Shown piece after piece: positions 28,053 to 37,401 of a stretch of DNA of 64,000 nucleotides. This stretch comes from Saccharopolyspora shandongensis. GTDB taxonomy: Bacteria > Actinomycetota > Actinomycetes > Mycobacteriales > Pseudonocardiaceae. The position numbers and the translations under genes are program-made. The stretch is taken from positions 1 to 64,000 of the forward strand of contig NZ_FNOK01000042.1 in NCBI RefSeq assembly GCF_900106995.1, written 5' to 3'. The first letter of the stretch is position 1; the number at the start of each line of letters is the position of its first letter. The notes under the pieces were generated by a model. The model was given only the letters and a program-made list of their open reading frames with translations. It was not told the DNA's origin and did not search any database.

Positions 28053-28766
28053 ATGGTCGGGAGATTTCCCGCCGTGGCCCTGTTGGCGGCGGTGCTCGTC
28101 GTGGCTTCCGCGCCCTCAGCAGCAGCCGCGGCCATCTGGGACGGCGACGCCGCGAACGGCAAAGGCGTGTTCGCCCACATCGGCTCGGAATGCGCCGCGC
28201 CGGGCAGCGTCACGGCCGTCGACGATCCGGAGCACGGCGCGGTGTGGCGCTACGACAAGCCTGCCGAGAGCAGGCGGTGCGAGAGCCGCGGCATCGCCAT
28301 CGACGGCAAGGAGCACGACTTCGAGAACGGCTCCACCTACTACCTCGGCTGGCGCAGCAAGCTCTCCAGCACCGTCGACAACAACGCCACCTTCCAGTGG
28401 AAGTCCTACGGCAGCCACATCCAGAACTACCCGGTCGTCCTCAAGGTGATCGACGGAAAGCTCTCGCTGCTGCAACGCCAACCGGACGAGACGCGCATCG
28501 TCTGGGAGCACCCGATCGCGGCGGGGGAGTGGCACAGCATCGTCCTGGGCCTGCACCTGTCCGACGAGACCACCGGCGGCTGGGTCGAGTTCTGGTTCAA
28601 CGGCGAGCAGCAGACCTTCAGCGACGGCTCGAAGCGCTGGGCGTGCCGCACCTTCGACAGCGAGAACCACCCGAAGTGGGGCGTCTACGGAGCCGAGGGC
28701 GACGACGTGGTCAACGAGATCGATGCGCTCAAGGTCGGCACCGACTACGCCGACGTCGCGCCCTGA
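28053..28766 (+). CDS. secreted polysaccharide-lyase-like protein (heparin lyase I fold)
   Basis: A 237-residue secreted protein. Residues 1-27 are a signal peptide (VALLAAVLVVASAPSAAAAA). The remainder is a beta-jelly-roll of the heparin lyase I / glucuronan-lyase-like group: AIWDGDAANGKGVFAHIG, the disulfide-prone RRCESRGI, YYLGWRSKLSS, NNATFQWKSYGSH, and WVEFWFNGEQQTFSDGS. The ATG at 28053 follows GGAAGGGA. Activity and substrate are unproven for most actinobacterial members of this group. Confidence 0.75.
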   Translation: MVGRFPAVALLAAVLVVASAPSAAAAAIWDGDAANGKGVFAHIGSECAAPGSVTAVDDPEHGAVWRYDKPAESRRCESRGIAIDGKEHDFENGSTYYLGWRSKLSSTVDNNATFQWKSYGSHIQNYPVVLKVIDGKLSLLQRQPDETRIVWEHPIAAGEWHSIVLGLHLSDETTGGWVEFWFNGEQQTFSDGSKRWACRTFDSENHPKWGVYGAEGDDVVNEIDALKVGTDYADVAP

Positions 28767-28817
28767 CTGCTGCTTTCGTCGGTATCTACCGGTCGCACGG
28801 CTGGCTAGGTTCTTCGC

Positions 28818-29483
28818 ATGAAAATGCGTTGGTTCGCCGGGGTGCTCGGCATCATGCTCACCGCGGTCACGATGGGAGCTGCGGAGGCCCAGCCGCAGCA
28901 GTGGTCGAGTCCGCGCACGATGTGCGAGTACATCCCGACGCCGGAGAACCCGGCCGCGCGACCGGTCCGGCCGCCGCATCCAGCGGCCAAGAACGAGGGC
29001 ACCGCCCGCGCCACGATCCAGACCAACCACGGCAACGTGGTCGTCGAGCTCGACCGCGCGAACGCGCCGTGCGCGGTGCACAACCTCGTGCACCTGGCCC
29101 GCAAGGACTTCTACGACGACTCCCGCTGCTGGCGCCTGACCAACTCGGCGCGGCTCGGCGTGCTGCAGTGCGGCGACATCTACTCGGTGGAGAAGGGCGG
29201 CCCGGGCTACCGCTTCGCCGACGAGGTCACCGGCGCCGAGACCTACCCGCGCGGCACCGTCGCGATGGGCAACCAGGGGCCGGACACCAACGGCAGCCAG
29301 TTCTTCATCGTGCACTCCCACGCCAACATCAAGCCCGGGTACACGGTGCTGGGCCGGGTCGTGGAGGGCATGGACGTGCTCGACGAGATCGTCGCCGGCG
29401 GCATCATCCCGGGCGAAGGCGGCGACCAGGACGGCGAACCGGCCCTGCCGGTGGAGATCGAGAACATCAAGATCCGCCGCTGA
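28818..29483 (+). CDS. secreted cyclophilin-type peptidyl-prolyl isomerase
   Basis: A 221-residue protein with a signal peptide (WFAGVLGIMLTAVTMGAAEA) and a cyclophilin domain from about residue 63: ARATIQTNHGNVVVELDRANAP, the GTVAMGNQGPDTNGSQFFI active-site core, and VLGRVVEGMDVLDEI. It assists folding of exported proteins. The usual FHRV catalytic stretch is altered to CWRLTN, but the Arg is kept. The ATG at 28818 lacks a ribosome site and has TAGGTT six bases before it, so it is probably leaderless. Confidence 0.9.
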   Translation: MKMRWFAGVLGIMLTAVTMGAAEAQPQQWSSPRTMCEYIPTPENPAARPVRPPHPAAKNEGTARATIQTNHGNVVVELDRANAPCAVHNLVHLARKDFYDDSRCWRLTNSARLGVLQCGDIYSVEKGGPGYRFADEVTGAETYPRGTVAMGNQGPDTNGSQFFIVHSHANIKPGYTVLGRVVEGMDVLDEIVAGGIIPGEGGDQDGEPALPVEIENIKIRR

Positions 29484-29486
29484 CTA

Positions 29487-29669
29487 GGAGATTTTGTTCA
29501 GAATGGGGTTTGCATAGCGGTGCGGGTAGCGGAACCTCAGACGCCGACCAATACGCGGCGCTGGGGCTGTCCTCGCCAAGAACCCCAGTGGGGTGGGCAC
29601 CGTCTGAGAACCCGCGGCGGTGCGAGCTGAGTCCCACACCGAATGCGGCTCACGCCGCATTCTGAACCC
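29487..29669 (-). repeat. structured intergenic repeat, copy B
   Basis: Read on the minus strand, this copy runs hairpin (AATGCGGC-GTGA-GCCGCATT), CACCGCCGCGGGTTCTCAG with CGGTGCCCACCC, CACTGGGGTT hairpin, GCCGCGTATTGGTC, GTCTGAGGTTCCGCTACCCG. It lies between two convergent genes, with its hairpin end next to the stop of the monooxygenase gene. Confidence 0.8.
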
Positions 29670-31217
29670 CTAAGGTGAGCCGGGGCCGAACCACGTGGTC
29701 AGGGCCTCGCGGAGGCTGCGTCGCTCCTGGGCGTCCGGTCGCGCCGAGTTCGACGCCCAGGCGACGTAGCCGTCCGGCCGCAGCAGCATCGCGGTCGGCG
29801 AAGTCCCGGCGCGACCGCTGACCACCTCCACCCGGCCGCTCCAGTCGGCGAGGTCTTCGGACAGCGCGGCGCCTTCGGTCATGTCCAGCAGGAGCGGCCG
29901 CGCGTCCGCGGTCAGCTCGGCGAGCCGCACGCTGCCGGTTCCGGTGTCGATCAGCAGGTCGGGCGCCCACCGGCCGATCAGCGGGTGCGTGGCGGTGGTT
30001 CCCATCCCGTACCGGACGTCCGCGCCCGCCATCATGTCCGCGATGTGCTTGATGTTGCGCGGCTCGTGGAGGAGCTCGCCGAAGAGCTCCCGCAGCGCGG
30101 TGGTCTCGCTGCCGGGCGCGAGCAGCGCCGACTGGGCCTGGGTGTGCATGACCACTCGCCGGGCCACCGGACGCCGCTCGGTCTCGTAGCTGTCCAGCAA
30201 GCCGGGCGGCGCCCAGCCCCGCAGCTCTGCGGCGAGTTTCCAGCCCAGGTTCACGGTGTCCTGCAGGCCCAGGTTCAGGCCGGGGCCACCGATCGCCGAA
30301 TGCACGTGGGCGGCATCGCCGACCAGCAGCACCCGCCGGTCCCGGTACCGGTCCGCCAGCCGGGTGTTGCCGCCCGTCAACCGACGCGTGAGGTGCGGGC
30401 CGTCGCCGGCCGGCGGCTCCAGCGGCAGGTCCACCCCGAGCACCCGGCGGGCGCTCGCGCGCAGTTCGTCCAGCGTCAGCGCGGTTCCGTCCGGGGCGGC
30501 CGAGCCCCACTCCATTGTGGACACCGCCGTTCGGCCGTCGAGGAACGGCGCGTACGCCAGCACTCCTCGCTCGGTTCGGTGGTGCAGGAACGGCGGGATG
30601 ACGCCGTAGCCGGGGACGTCCAGGCCGCCCGTCGCCGGATCGACCAGCGAGCTCGGGATGCTGACGTGCGCCAGGCGAGAAACGACGTTCTCCTTGGTGA
30701 CACCGGAGAATCCGATACCGGAGAGCTTGCGGGTCGGGCTGTGCCCACCGTCTGCGCCGACCAGGTAGCGGGCGCGCAGCGGGTAGTGGCCGTCCGGCCC
30801 GGCGACGTCGATGGCGACCGCGTCGTCGTCCTGGGCCAGACCGACGAGTTCGTGCCCCCAGCGGATCTCCACGCCGAGCTCGACGGCGCGTTCTTCCAGG
30901 GCCTGCTCGATGCGGCGTTGCGGCACCTGCATCAGGTACATCGGGTTGTCCTCGACGGCGCTCAGGTCCAGCGGCATCGCGCCGAACACGAACACCGGAG
31001 CGGGCTGCGGCGGCTCGGAGCTCCCGCTGAAGCGCTGGTGCAGGCCCCGGCGGTCGAGCATTCGCACCACCTGCCCGACCAGGCCGTTGGCCCGCTGCGC
31101 GGTTCCGCGCTCCGGGAGGCGTTCGAGCACCAGCGGTTTCGTTCCGGCCAGGCTCAGCTCGCAGGCCAGCATCAGCCCGTTCGGGCCGGCGCCCGCGATC
31201 ACGACATCGGCGATCAC
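29670..31217 (-). CDS. FAD-dependent aromatic monooxygenase
   Basis: A 515-residue class A flavoprotein hydroxylase. It has the GxGxxG FAD motif VVIAGAGPNGLMLACELSLAG, the DG motif YLVGADGGHSPTRK, and RVLLVGDAAHVHSAIGGPGLNLGLQD, the GD motif for the FAD ribityl chain. A thioredoxin-like C-terminal domain follows, as in rifampicin and polyketide hydroxylases. The GTG start at 31217 is set by AAGGAGGAAA. It lies 77 bases downstream of a TetR gene on the same strand, so it is probably induced by an aromatic compound or drug. Confidence 0.9.
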   Translation of the reverse strand: MIADVVIAGAGPNGLMLACELSLAGTKPLVLERLPERGTAQRANGLVGQVVRMLDRRGLHQRFSGSSEPPQPAPVFVFGAMPLDLSAVEDNPMYLMQVPQRRIEQALEERAVELGVEIRWGHELVGLAQDDDAVAIDVAGPDGHYPLRARYLVGADGGHSPTRKLSGIGFSGVTKENVVSRLAHVSIPSSLVDPATGGLDVPGYGVIPPFLHHRTERGVLAYAPFLDGRTAVSTMEWGSAAPDGTALTLDELRASARRVLGVDLPLEPPAGDGPHLTRRLTGGNTRLADRYRDRRVLLVGDAAHVHSAIGGPGLNLGLQDTVNLGWKLAAELRGWAPPGLLDSYETERRPVARRVVMHTQAQSALLAPGSETTALRELFGELLHEPRNIKHIADMMAGADVRYGMGTTATHPLIGRWAPDLLIDTGTGSVRLAELTADARPLLLDMTEGAALSEDLADWSGRVEVVSGRAGTSPTAMLLRPDGYVAWASNSARPDAQERRSLREALTTWFGPGSP

Positions 31218-31294
31218 GACTTTCCTCCTTGCTGTGGCGGAAAAAGGCATGGTCGATCGACCCGGCGGCGCCGGGTTGTCCGGTTACGGAGTTG

Positions 31295-31921
31295 TCAGGG
31301 GACGGGCAGTCCGTTGGCGAGCTGCTGGAACGCGTCGCGCAGCACCGGAGCCATCGGGGTGGGCTCTTCGGCGTTCAGCCAGTGCTCGATGGACGTGGCG
31401 ATCGCGACTCCGACCGCGCCGGCCACCAACCGCGGGTACAGGTCGCGCGCCGGGTCGGTGCCGGTGCGCTCGGCGATGGCGGCGGCGAGTTCGGCCTCGG
31501 CGGTGGCGTTGGCCCTGACGAACTCGCCCTGCAGCGCCGGTTCGGAAACCATCAGCCGGACGCCGTCGACCCACTGCCGGTCCGGTTTGTCCTCGCCGGT
31601 GCCCTGGCCCAGCGCGAAGCGGGCCATCGCGGCGTTGGTGATGGCCTCCCACAGCGGCTCGGATTCCGGCCGCGCGCGCAGCTCCACCGAGATCTGACGG
31701 GCCCGTTCCAGGTGCCGCGCGGCGATGGCCTCGCCCTTGCCGGCGAAGTAGTTGTTGAAGGTGCGCGGCGATACGCCGACCTCGGCGGCGATGTCCTCGA
31801 CGCGCACGTTGTCGAAACCCCGCTCCACGGCGAGGCGGATGGCCGCCCAGCTCAGGGCGAGGCGGGTCTCCTGCTTCTTGCGCTCCCGCAAGCCCGACCG
31901 CTCCCGATCTTCGGCACCCAT
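31295..31921 (-). CDS. TetR-family transcriptional regulator
   Basis: A 208-residue protein. The N-terminal helix-turn-helix is RLALSWAAIRLAVERGFDNVRVEDIAAEVGVSPRTFNNYFAGKGE, a clear TetR signature; the C-terminal part (MVSEPALQGEFVRANATAEAEL) resembles the MftR-like ligand domain. The ATG at 31921 has a palindrome 20 bases upstream. It probably controls itself and the downstream FAD monooxygenase. Confidence 0.9.
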   Translation of the reverse strand: MGAEDRERSGLRERKKQETRLALSWAAIRLAVERGFDNVRVEDIAAEVGVSPRTFNNYFAGKGEAIAARHLERARQISVELRARPESEPLWEAITNAAMARFALGQGTGEDKPDRQWVDGVRLMVSEPALQGEFVRANATAEAELAAAIAERTGTDPARDLYPRLVAGAVGVAIATSIEHWLNAEEPTPMAPVLRDAFQQLANGLPVP

Positions 31922-31940
31922 GACGACCACGCTACTCGGA

Positions 31941-31959
31941 TTTTGCGGACCACGCAAAA
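31941..31959. promoter_or_regulatory. candidate TetR operator
   Basis: TTTTGCG (31941-31947) and CGCAAAA (31953-31959) form a perfect palindrome with a 5-base centre, 20 bases before the TetR start codon, in an AT-rich promoter stretch. Confidence 0.65.
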
Positions 31960-32024
31960 ATGCGTGATCAGAAAAATTGACCAGCCGCGTTCGCGAGGCG
32001 ACGCGGCCAGGCAAGCCCGGCAGA

Positions 32025-32051
32025 GGGCGATTTCGCGCGAAAACGCCGCCC
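32025..32051. repeat. TTTCGCGCGAAAACGCC palindrome, third copy
   Basis: GGGCGATTTCGCGCGAAAACGCCGCCC is an imperfect palindrome sharing its core with those at 23708-23780. It lies between the MHS transporter stop (32113, minus) and the TetR promoter. Confidence 0.6.
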
Positions 32052-32112
32052 GCGAGGTGCCGGGCGGCGGAACGGCCTGGGACTGCGGATCGGGTCCGCA
32101 GTCCCAGGACGG

Positions 32113-33456
32113 TCAGGATCGGACGGCTTCCTCGGCGGGCGCGGGCTCGGCCGCCTCCGCCCTCTTCGTCTGGTCGAACAGCGCGCCCACGCCGATGAAC
32201 AGCGCCCCGGCGACGAACAGCAGCGAGACGCCCCAGGTGGCGTGCGTGGGAGACGCCGTCACCAGCGCCAGCGCCGCGAGCGGGGCGAGGCCGCCGGAGA
32301 AGGCTCCGCCGACCTCCCGGCCGGTGCCGAGGCCGGACACCCGCACCTTGGTCGGGAACTGCTGGGAGAGGAACGCGCCCTGCGCGGCCAGCATCGCGGG
32401 CACCACCACGCCGGTGGCGAGGATCAGCGCGATCCAGATGTAGAGGCGCTGCCCCGAGTCGAGCAGCCAGAAGAACGGGAACGCCAGCGCCGCCGTGGCG
32501 ATCGCGCCGGTGATGATCACCTTCTTCGCGCCCACCGAGTCGCAGATGCGGCCCGCGATGGGGACGGTGAGGATCGCGCACGCGCTGGCCAGCGAGATGC
32601 CGAATGCGCCGACGTTGGCCGCGACGTCGCGGAATTCGCTGAGGTAGGACAGCGAGAACGTCTTGAAGATGTAGCTGACGCCGTTGTACCCGATGGTGAT
32701 CGCCATGACCACGGCCAGGCCGCGCCAGTCCGACTTGATCAGCGAGCGCAGCGGCTTGGCCTTCTTGCGCGCCGAGGTGTCGCGCGCGATCTTCTCGAAC
32801 TCCGGCGTCTCGGGCATCTGGCGGCGCACCCAGAAACCGAGCGCGACGAGCAGGAAGCTGGCGATGAACGGGATGCGCCAGCCCCAGTCGTAGAGGAACT
32901 CGTTGCCGAAGCTCGTCAGCACCGTCACGGTGAGCGACGAGACGAACAGCCCGATGTTGACGCCCAGCGCCGGCCACGAGCCCAGCCGGCCGCGCGACTT
33001 CTCGTCGGCGTGCTCGTAGGCCACCGCGATCGCGCTGCCCAGCTCGGCGCCCGCGCCGAGGCCCTGCAGCAGGCGCAGGATCACCAGCAGGATCGGCGCG
33101 ACGATGCCCGCCGAGGAATAGGTCGGCAGCAGGCCGATCAGCCCGGACGAGATGCCCATCAGCAGGAACGTCGCCGACAGCACGATCTTGCGCCCGTACT
33201 TGTCGCCGAGGATCCCGAAGACGATGCCGCCGAACGGGCGGGCGAGGAAGCCGACCGCGAAGGTCGCCATCGCCGCCAGGGTGGCGGTGGTGGGGTTGCT
33301 CGCCGGGAAGAACAGGCGCCCGAACACCAGGGCGGCCATCGAGGCGTAGAGGTAGAAGTCGAACCACTCGAGGGCGGATCCGATCACTACGGCGGGTCCG
33401 ACGGCCTTGCGGGTGGACGGCTCGGGGCGTGCCGTCGCGCCATTGTGCAGCGTCAT
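32113..33456 (-). CDS. MFS transporter, metabolite:H+ symporter (MHS) group
   Basis: A 447-residue, twelve-helix transporter. The N-terminal ALEWFDFYLYASMAALVFGRLFFP and ARPFGGIVFGILGDKYGRK are MHS-group signatures shared with shikimate, proline/betaine and ketoglutarate carriers; LQGLGAGAELGSAIAVAYEHA and WGWRIPFIASFLLVALGFWVRRQMPETPEF also fit. The ATG at 33456 follows GAGGGA. It is divergent from an acyl-CoA dehydrogenase/CoA-transferase operon, so it probably imports the organic acid that those enzymes process. Confidence 0.9.
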   Translation of the reverse strand: MTLHNGATARPEPSTRKAVGPAVVIGSALEWFDFYLYASMAALVFGRLFFPASNPTTATLAAMATFAVGFLARPFGGIVFGILGDKYGRKIVLSATFLLMGISSGLIGLLPTYSSAGIVAPILLVILRLLQGLGAGAELGSAIAVAYEHADEKSRGRLGSWPALGVNIGLFVSSLTVTVLTSFGNEFLYDWGWRIPFIASFLLVALGFWVRRQMPETPEFEKIARDTSARKKAKPLRSLIKSDWRGLAVVMAITIGYNGVSYIFKTFSLSYLSEFRDVAANVGAFGISLASACAILTVPIAGRICDSVGAKKVIITGAIATAALAFPFFWLLDSGQRLYIWIALILATGVVVPAMLAAQGAFLSQQFPTKVRVSGLGTGREVGGAFSGGLAPLAALALVTASPTHATWGVSLLFVAGALFIGVGALFDQTKRAEAAEPAPAEEAVRS

Positions 33457-33807
33457 TGCTTGAGTCCCTCTTGACGGGTGGTCGTCGATGCGTGGGCGAT
33501 CGCGATGGGTGGTCGTTCGGATATAGGAACTTCGGCGAATCTAGGAAGTGAACCGGGTCACTGTCAAGCGGTTCGCCGCGGGTAGTCGTCCGACTCCTGA
33601 TTCATGCGGGTTTTCATCGATCTTCGTGCTCTTCGAGGCCGCGGCCCGACGGTTGACAGACCGGGTGCCGGTCGATCATCGTGTCCCGATAGCAGGATTA
33701 GTTGTTCGTATTTAGGAACAGATCGATCGCGTGGCCGGTCCGCGGCCCGGGTCGGTCGACGTGTCGCCGCTGGTACGGGCGCCAGGCACGCCGGAGAGGA
33801 AAGCGCC
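33457..33807. promoter_or_regulatory. 351-base divergent promoter with paired GTTC-N8-GAAC sites
   Basis: GTTCGGATATAGGAAC (33515-33530) and GTTCGTATTTAGGAAC (33704-33719) match at 14 of 16 positions, each an inverted GTTC/GAAC repeat. One lies 58 bases before the transporter start, the other 88 bases before the dehydrogenase start. No gene is visible in this stretch and no regulator is adjacent. Confidence 0.6.
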
Positions 33808-34974
33808 ATGCACTTCGAACTGACCCCGGACCAGCAGTCCCTGCGGGCGGGCGCGCGCGAACTGGCGCGCAGCTTCCCCGACGAGTACTGGGCCGAGCGC
33901 GACGCGAACAACGAGTTCCCGTGGGACTTCTACAACGCCTTCGCCGAGGGCGGCTGGCTGGGCATCGCCATCCCCGAGGAGTACGGCGGCGGCGGGCTCG
34001 GCATCCTCGAAGCGGCGCTGCTGCTGGAAGAGGTGGCCGCCTCGGGCGCCGGGATGAACGGCTGCAGCACCATGCACCTGACGATCTTCGGCCTCAACAC
34101 CATCGTCAAGCACGGCAGCGAGGAACTGCGCAAGGAGGTCCTCCCGGCGGCGGCCGACGGTTCGCTGCACGTCTGCTTCGGCGTCACCGAGCCCGACGCG
34201 GGCACCGACACGACCCGGATCTCCACGTTCGCCAAGCCGGTGCCCGGTGGCTACGTCATCAACGGCCGCAAGGTGTGGATCACCAAGGCGGGCGACTCGC
34301 AGAAGATGGTGCTGATCGCCCGCACCACCCGGCGCGAGGAGGTCGACCGCCCGACCGACGGGATGTCGCTGTTCCTCATCGACATCGACCCCGAGCACGT
34401 GCACCTGAGCCCGATCCCGAAGCTGGGCCGCAACGCGGTCTCCTCCTACGAGGTCGTCATCGACGACCTGTTCGTGCCCGAGAGCGCCCGCGTCGGCGCC
34501 GAGGGCCAGGGCTTCAAGTACCTGCTCGACGGCCTCAACCCGGAGCGGATCCTGCTGGCCCACGAGGCGCTGGGCATCGGCCGGGCTGCGCTCGACCGCG
34601 CGGTGCGCTACGCGAAGGAACGCGTCGTCTTCGACCGGCCCATCGGCCAGAACCAGGGCATCGCGTTCCCGCTGGCCGAGGCGGCGACCCGGCTCGACGC
34701 GGCTGAGCTGATGGCCCGCAACGCGGCGTGGCGCTACGACCAGGGCCTGTCCTGCGGGCGGGAGGCGAACATGGCCAAGTGGCTGTGCGCCGACGCCGGT
34801 TTCCAGGCGGCCGACCAGGCGATCCAGACCCACGGCGGCATGGGCTACGCCCGCGAGTACCACGTGGAGCGGTACTTCCGGGAGTCGCGCATCCTCCGCC
34901 TCGCCCCGGTCAGCCAGGAAATGGTGCTGAACTACGTGTCCAACCACGTCCTCGGCCTGCCCAAGTCCTACTGA
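33808..34974 (+). CDS. acyl-CoA dehydrogenase
   Basis: A 388-residue enzyme of the normal family length: CFGVTEPDAGTDTTRI is the FAD/substrate signature, followed by GYVINGRKVWITKAGDSQ, and the C-terminal IQTHGGMGYAREYHVERYFRESRI carries the glutamate expected as catalytic base. It would oxidise an acyl-CoA to the 2-enoyl-CoA, passing electrons to ETF. The ATG at 33808 follows GAGAGGAAAG. It is followed 81 bases later by a CoA transferase, which probably activates its substrate. Confidence 0.92.
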   Translation: MHFELTPDQQSLRAGARELARSFPDEYWAERDANNEFPWDFYNAFAEGGWLGIAIPEEYGGGGLGILEAALLLEEVAASGAGMNGCSTMHLTIFGLNTIVKHGSEELRKEVLPAAADGSLHVCFGVTEPDAGTDTTRISTFAKPVPGGYVINGRKVWITKAGDSQKMVLIARTTRREEVDRPTDGMSLFLIDIDPEHVHLSPIPKLGRNAVSSYEVVIDDLFVPESARVGAEGQGFKYLLDGLNPERILLAHEALGIGRAALDRAVRYAKERVVFDRPIGQNQGIAFPLAEAATRLDAAELMARNAAWRYDQGLSCGREANMAKWLCADAGFQAADQAIQTHGGMGYAREYHVERYFRESRILRLAPVSQEMVLNYVSNHVLGLPKSY

Positions 34975-35055
34975 GAACGGGTCGCCTTGCGCAGCGGTGC
35001 GGTGAACCCGAACCGGCCCATCCCGCAACCACCGATCGAAACGGGGATCTCCGCC

Positions 35056-36252
35056 ATGACCGCACCGAACGGCAGCCTCCGCGGCGTTCGCGTCCTCGAC
35101 CTGTCGCGCATCCTCGCCGGTCCGCTGTGCAGCCAGATGCTCGCCGACCACGGCGCCGAGGTGATCAAGGTCGAGCCGCCCGCCGGTGACGACACGCGCA
35201 CCTGGGGGCCGCCGTTCGTCAGCGAGACGATGAGCGCCTACCACACGGGGATCAACCGCAACAAGAACAACATCTGCCTGGACTTCGCCTCGCCGGGCGG
35301 GCAGCAGGTGCTCGACGAGCTGCTGAGGGACGCGGACGTCGTGGTGGAGAACTTCAAGGCGGGCACGCTGGCCAAGTGGGGCTTCTCCGACGCGTCGATC
35401 GCGGAGCGCTACCCCCGCCTGATCCACTGCCGCATCACCGGTTTCGGCATCGACGGGCCGATGGGCGGCATGCCCGGCTACGACGCGATCCTGCAGGCCT
35501 ACGGCGGGTTGATGAGCATCAACGGCGAGCCGTCCGGGCCGCCGCTGCGCGTCGGAGTGCCCATTGTGGACATGGTGACCGGGATCTACGCGTTCTCCGG
35601 CGTGCTGCTCGCGTTGCACGACCGGCACGCCACCGGGCGCGGCCAGCTGGTGGACTGCACGCTGCTCGACACGGCGATTTCGTTGCTGCACCCGCATTCC
35701 CCGGGCTGGCTGGTCTCCGGGAAGCTCCCGCGGCGCACCGGATCGGCGCACCCCTCCATCGCCCCGTACGACACCTTCGAGGCCGAGGACGGCCAGATCT
35801 TCATCGGCGTCGGCAACGACCGCCAGTTCCGCCACTTCGCGGAGCTGCTCGGCATCCCGGCAATCGCCGACGAAGCGCGGTTCGCGACGAACTCCGACCG
35901 CGTCCGCAACGTCGCGGAGCTGCGCCCGCTGATCATCGAACGGATCGCCGCCCACCGCCGCCACGACCTGGCCCGCAAGCTGCTGGACCGCGGCGTGCCG
36001 GCGACGCCGGTGCACGACGTGGGCGAAGCGCTGACCGATCCGCAGGTGCTGCACCGGAACATGGTGGTGGAGCGGGACGGCTACCAGGGCACGGGAATTC
36101 CGATCAAACTCAGCAGAACGCCCGGCGAGGTCCGCACGGCGCCGCGCGAGAAGGGCGCGGACACCCGCCGAATCCTCGCGTCCCTGGGCTACTCGGAAGG
36201 CCGGATCGAGGAGCTGATCGCCGCCGACATCGCCCGAAGCACCGACACCTGA
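35056..36252 (+). CDS. CaiB/BaiF (family III) CoA transferase
   Basis: A 398-residue family III CoA transferase. VRVLDLSRILAGPLCSQMLADHGAEVIKVEPP is the N-terminal signature, and GMPGYDAILQAYGG holds Asp143, the position of the catalytic aspartate that forms the acyl-enzyme anhydride. GRGQLVDCTLLDTAISLL is also conserved. The ATG at 35056 is chosen because homology begins there; a longer frame from 34987 adds an unconserved proline-rich stretch. It should swap CoA between two carboxylates, feeding the dehydrogenase upstream. Confidence 0.9.
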   Translation: MTAPNGSLRGVRVLDLSRILAGPLCSQMLADHGAEVIKVEPPAGDDTRTWGPPFVSETMSAYHTGINRNKNNICLDFASPGGQQVLDELLRDADVVVENFKAGTLAKWGFSDASIAERYPRLIHCRITGFGIDGPMGGMPGYDAILQAYGGLMSINGEPSGPPLRVGVPIVDMVTGIYAFSGVLLALHDRHATGRGQLVDCTLLDTAISLLHPHSPGWLVSGKLPRRTGSAHPSIAPYDTFEAEDGQIFIGVGNDRQFRHFAELLGIPAIADEARFATNSDRVRNVAELRPLIIERIAAHRRHDLARKLLDRGVPATPVHDVGEALTDPQVLHRNMVVERDGYQGTGIPIKLSRTPGEVRTAPREKGADTRRILASLGYSEGRIEELIAADIARSTDT

Positions 36253-36274
36253 CCCCAACCCGATCCGTGATTGC

Positions 36275-37387
36275 TCACGGTGCGGCGACGGGAAGTGGCC
36301 AGGAGGCCTCGCCGGGTTCGTCCAGCCACGCCGAATGATCGCCGTTCTCCGCAACGGTGAGCCCGAAGCGATCAGGCGCCGGACGACCTGAGTCGAGCCA
36401 CCACCCGTACGCTGCATCGACTTCTTCCCACAAGCGGCGAGGGCCGATCTGGTGCACCTCGAAGATCTCGTTGCGGCGCAACAGGTCGACCCTCGCCCAG
36501 GATCGCGACGAAACGTCGTGCAGCTCGATCCGCCGGTGGTCCGGGGCGAGCTCTTCGACTGTCAGGTAGCAGCGCGGAACCCGCAGACCGATCGCGAAAG
36601 CGGCGCGCGAATAGGCGATCATCTCGAAGAACTCCGGGATGCTGCGCGCGGTGGTCGTCCGGTCGGCCCCGCGCAGCTCGTCATCGCCGGGTTCCAAGTA
36701 GTCCCGGCGCTGACCGCGGACCCGCATGAAGGCCAGGTTCGTGCCGCAGCGGCCGGAGGCGGAGCCGTCGTCGTGGACGTCCAGGCGAAGAAGGGTGCCG
36801 TTGCAGTAGTCGGTACCCCACGGGGTGACGATCACGCCCCGCGGGTGGGCCTGGTCGATCCACGCGCGCGGAATCGCGCGGACGGCCGCGGTCCCGATCA
36901 CGCGGTCGTACGGCGCTTCCCGGGCATGACCTGCCAGACCGTCGGCGGTGATGACCACGACGTCGTAACCGCCGGTGCGCAAGGCCTGTCGTTCTGCCGC
37001 GGCGACATCGGGATCGACCTCGATCGACACGATCTGCCCGCGCGGGCCCACGCGCGTCGCGAGTTCGGCGGCGTTCCAACCGGTGCCGCCACCGATCTCC
37101 AGGACCCGGTGTCCCAGGCGGACGTCCAGCGCGTCGAGCATGTCCGCGACCAGCGACGGCTTGCTGCACGAGCTGGAAGGCCGCAGCCCCGTCGCACCTG
37201 GCGGAGTCCGCCCGTCGTCGACCTGCGTGATGATCGGTTCGTCGGCTTCGACGAGCTCGTGCCAGCGCACGTGGTCGTCGTCCCTCGACACGGCGGAGAA
37301 CCCACCTGTGGCCGCGTCGTCGACCCACACCACGGGCGGGATGAACGGCGCGCGTGGCACGGTGATTCGTTCGCGCCAGTCGGTCAC
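36275..37387 (-). CDS. PCMT-like methyltransferase (peptide-maturation type)
   Basis: A 370-residue protein. Its centre has the protein-isoaspartate methyltransferase-type SAM fold: SKPSLVADMLDALDVRLGHRVLEIGGGTGWNAAELATRVGP with the motif I LEIGGGTGWNAA, then SIEVDPDVAAAE. The long C-terminal part (IGPRRLWEEVDAAYGWWLDSGRPAPDRFGLTV) is typical of actinobacterial methyltransferases that accompany ATP-grasp/graspetide or related peptide clusters. The GTG start at 37387 begins the conserved VTDWRERITVPRAPF. A 37-residue acidic peptide gene lies 14 bases upstream; no ATP-grasp gene is present. Confidence 0.8.
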   Translation of the reverse strand: MTDWRERITVPRAPFIPPVVWVDDAATGGFSAVSRDDDHVRWHELVEADEPIITQVDDGRTPPGATGLRPSSSCSKPSLVADMLDALDVRLGHRVLEIGGGTGWNAAELATRVGPRGQIVSIEVDPDVAAAERQALRTGGYDVVVITADGLAGHAREAPYDRVIGTAAVRAIPRAWIDQAHPRGVIVTPWGTDYCNGTLLRLDVHDDGSASGRCGTNLAFMRVRGQRRDYLEPGDDELRGADRTTTARSIPEFFEMIAYSRAAFAIGLRVPRCYLTVEELAPDHRRIELHDVSSRSWARVDLLRRNEIFEVHQIGPRRLWEEVDAAYGWWLDSGRPAPDRFGLTVAENGDHSAWLDEPGEASWPLPVAAP

Positions 37388-37401
37388 GATGCTGCGCCGT
37401 C

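Noticed and set aside
33712-36417. A 901-residue minus-strand frame antisense to the dehydrogenase and CoA transferase
   Set aside because: Antisense shadow of two strongly conserved genes; typical of high-GC DNA.
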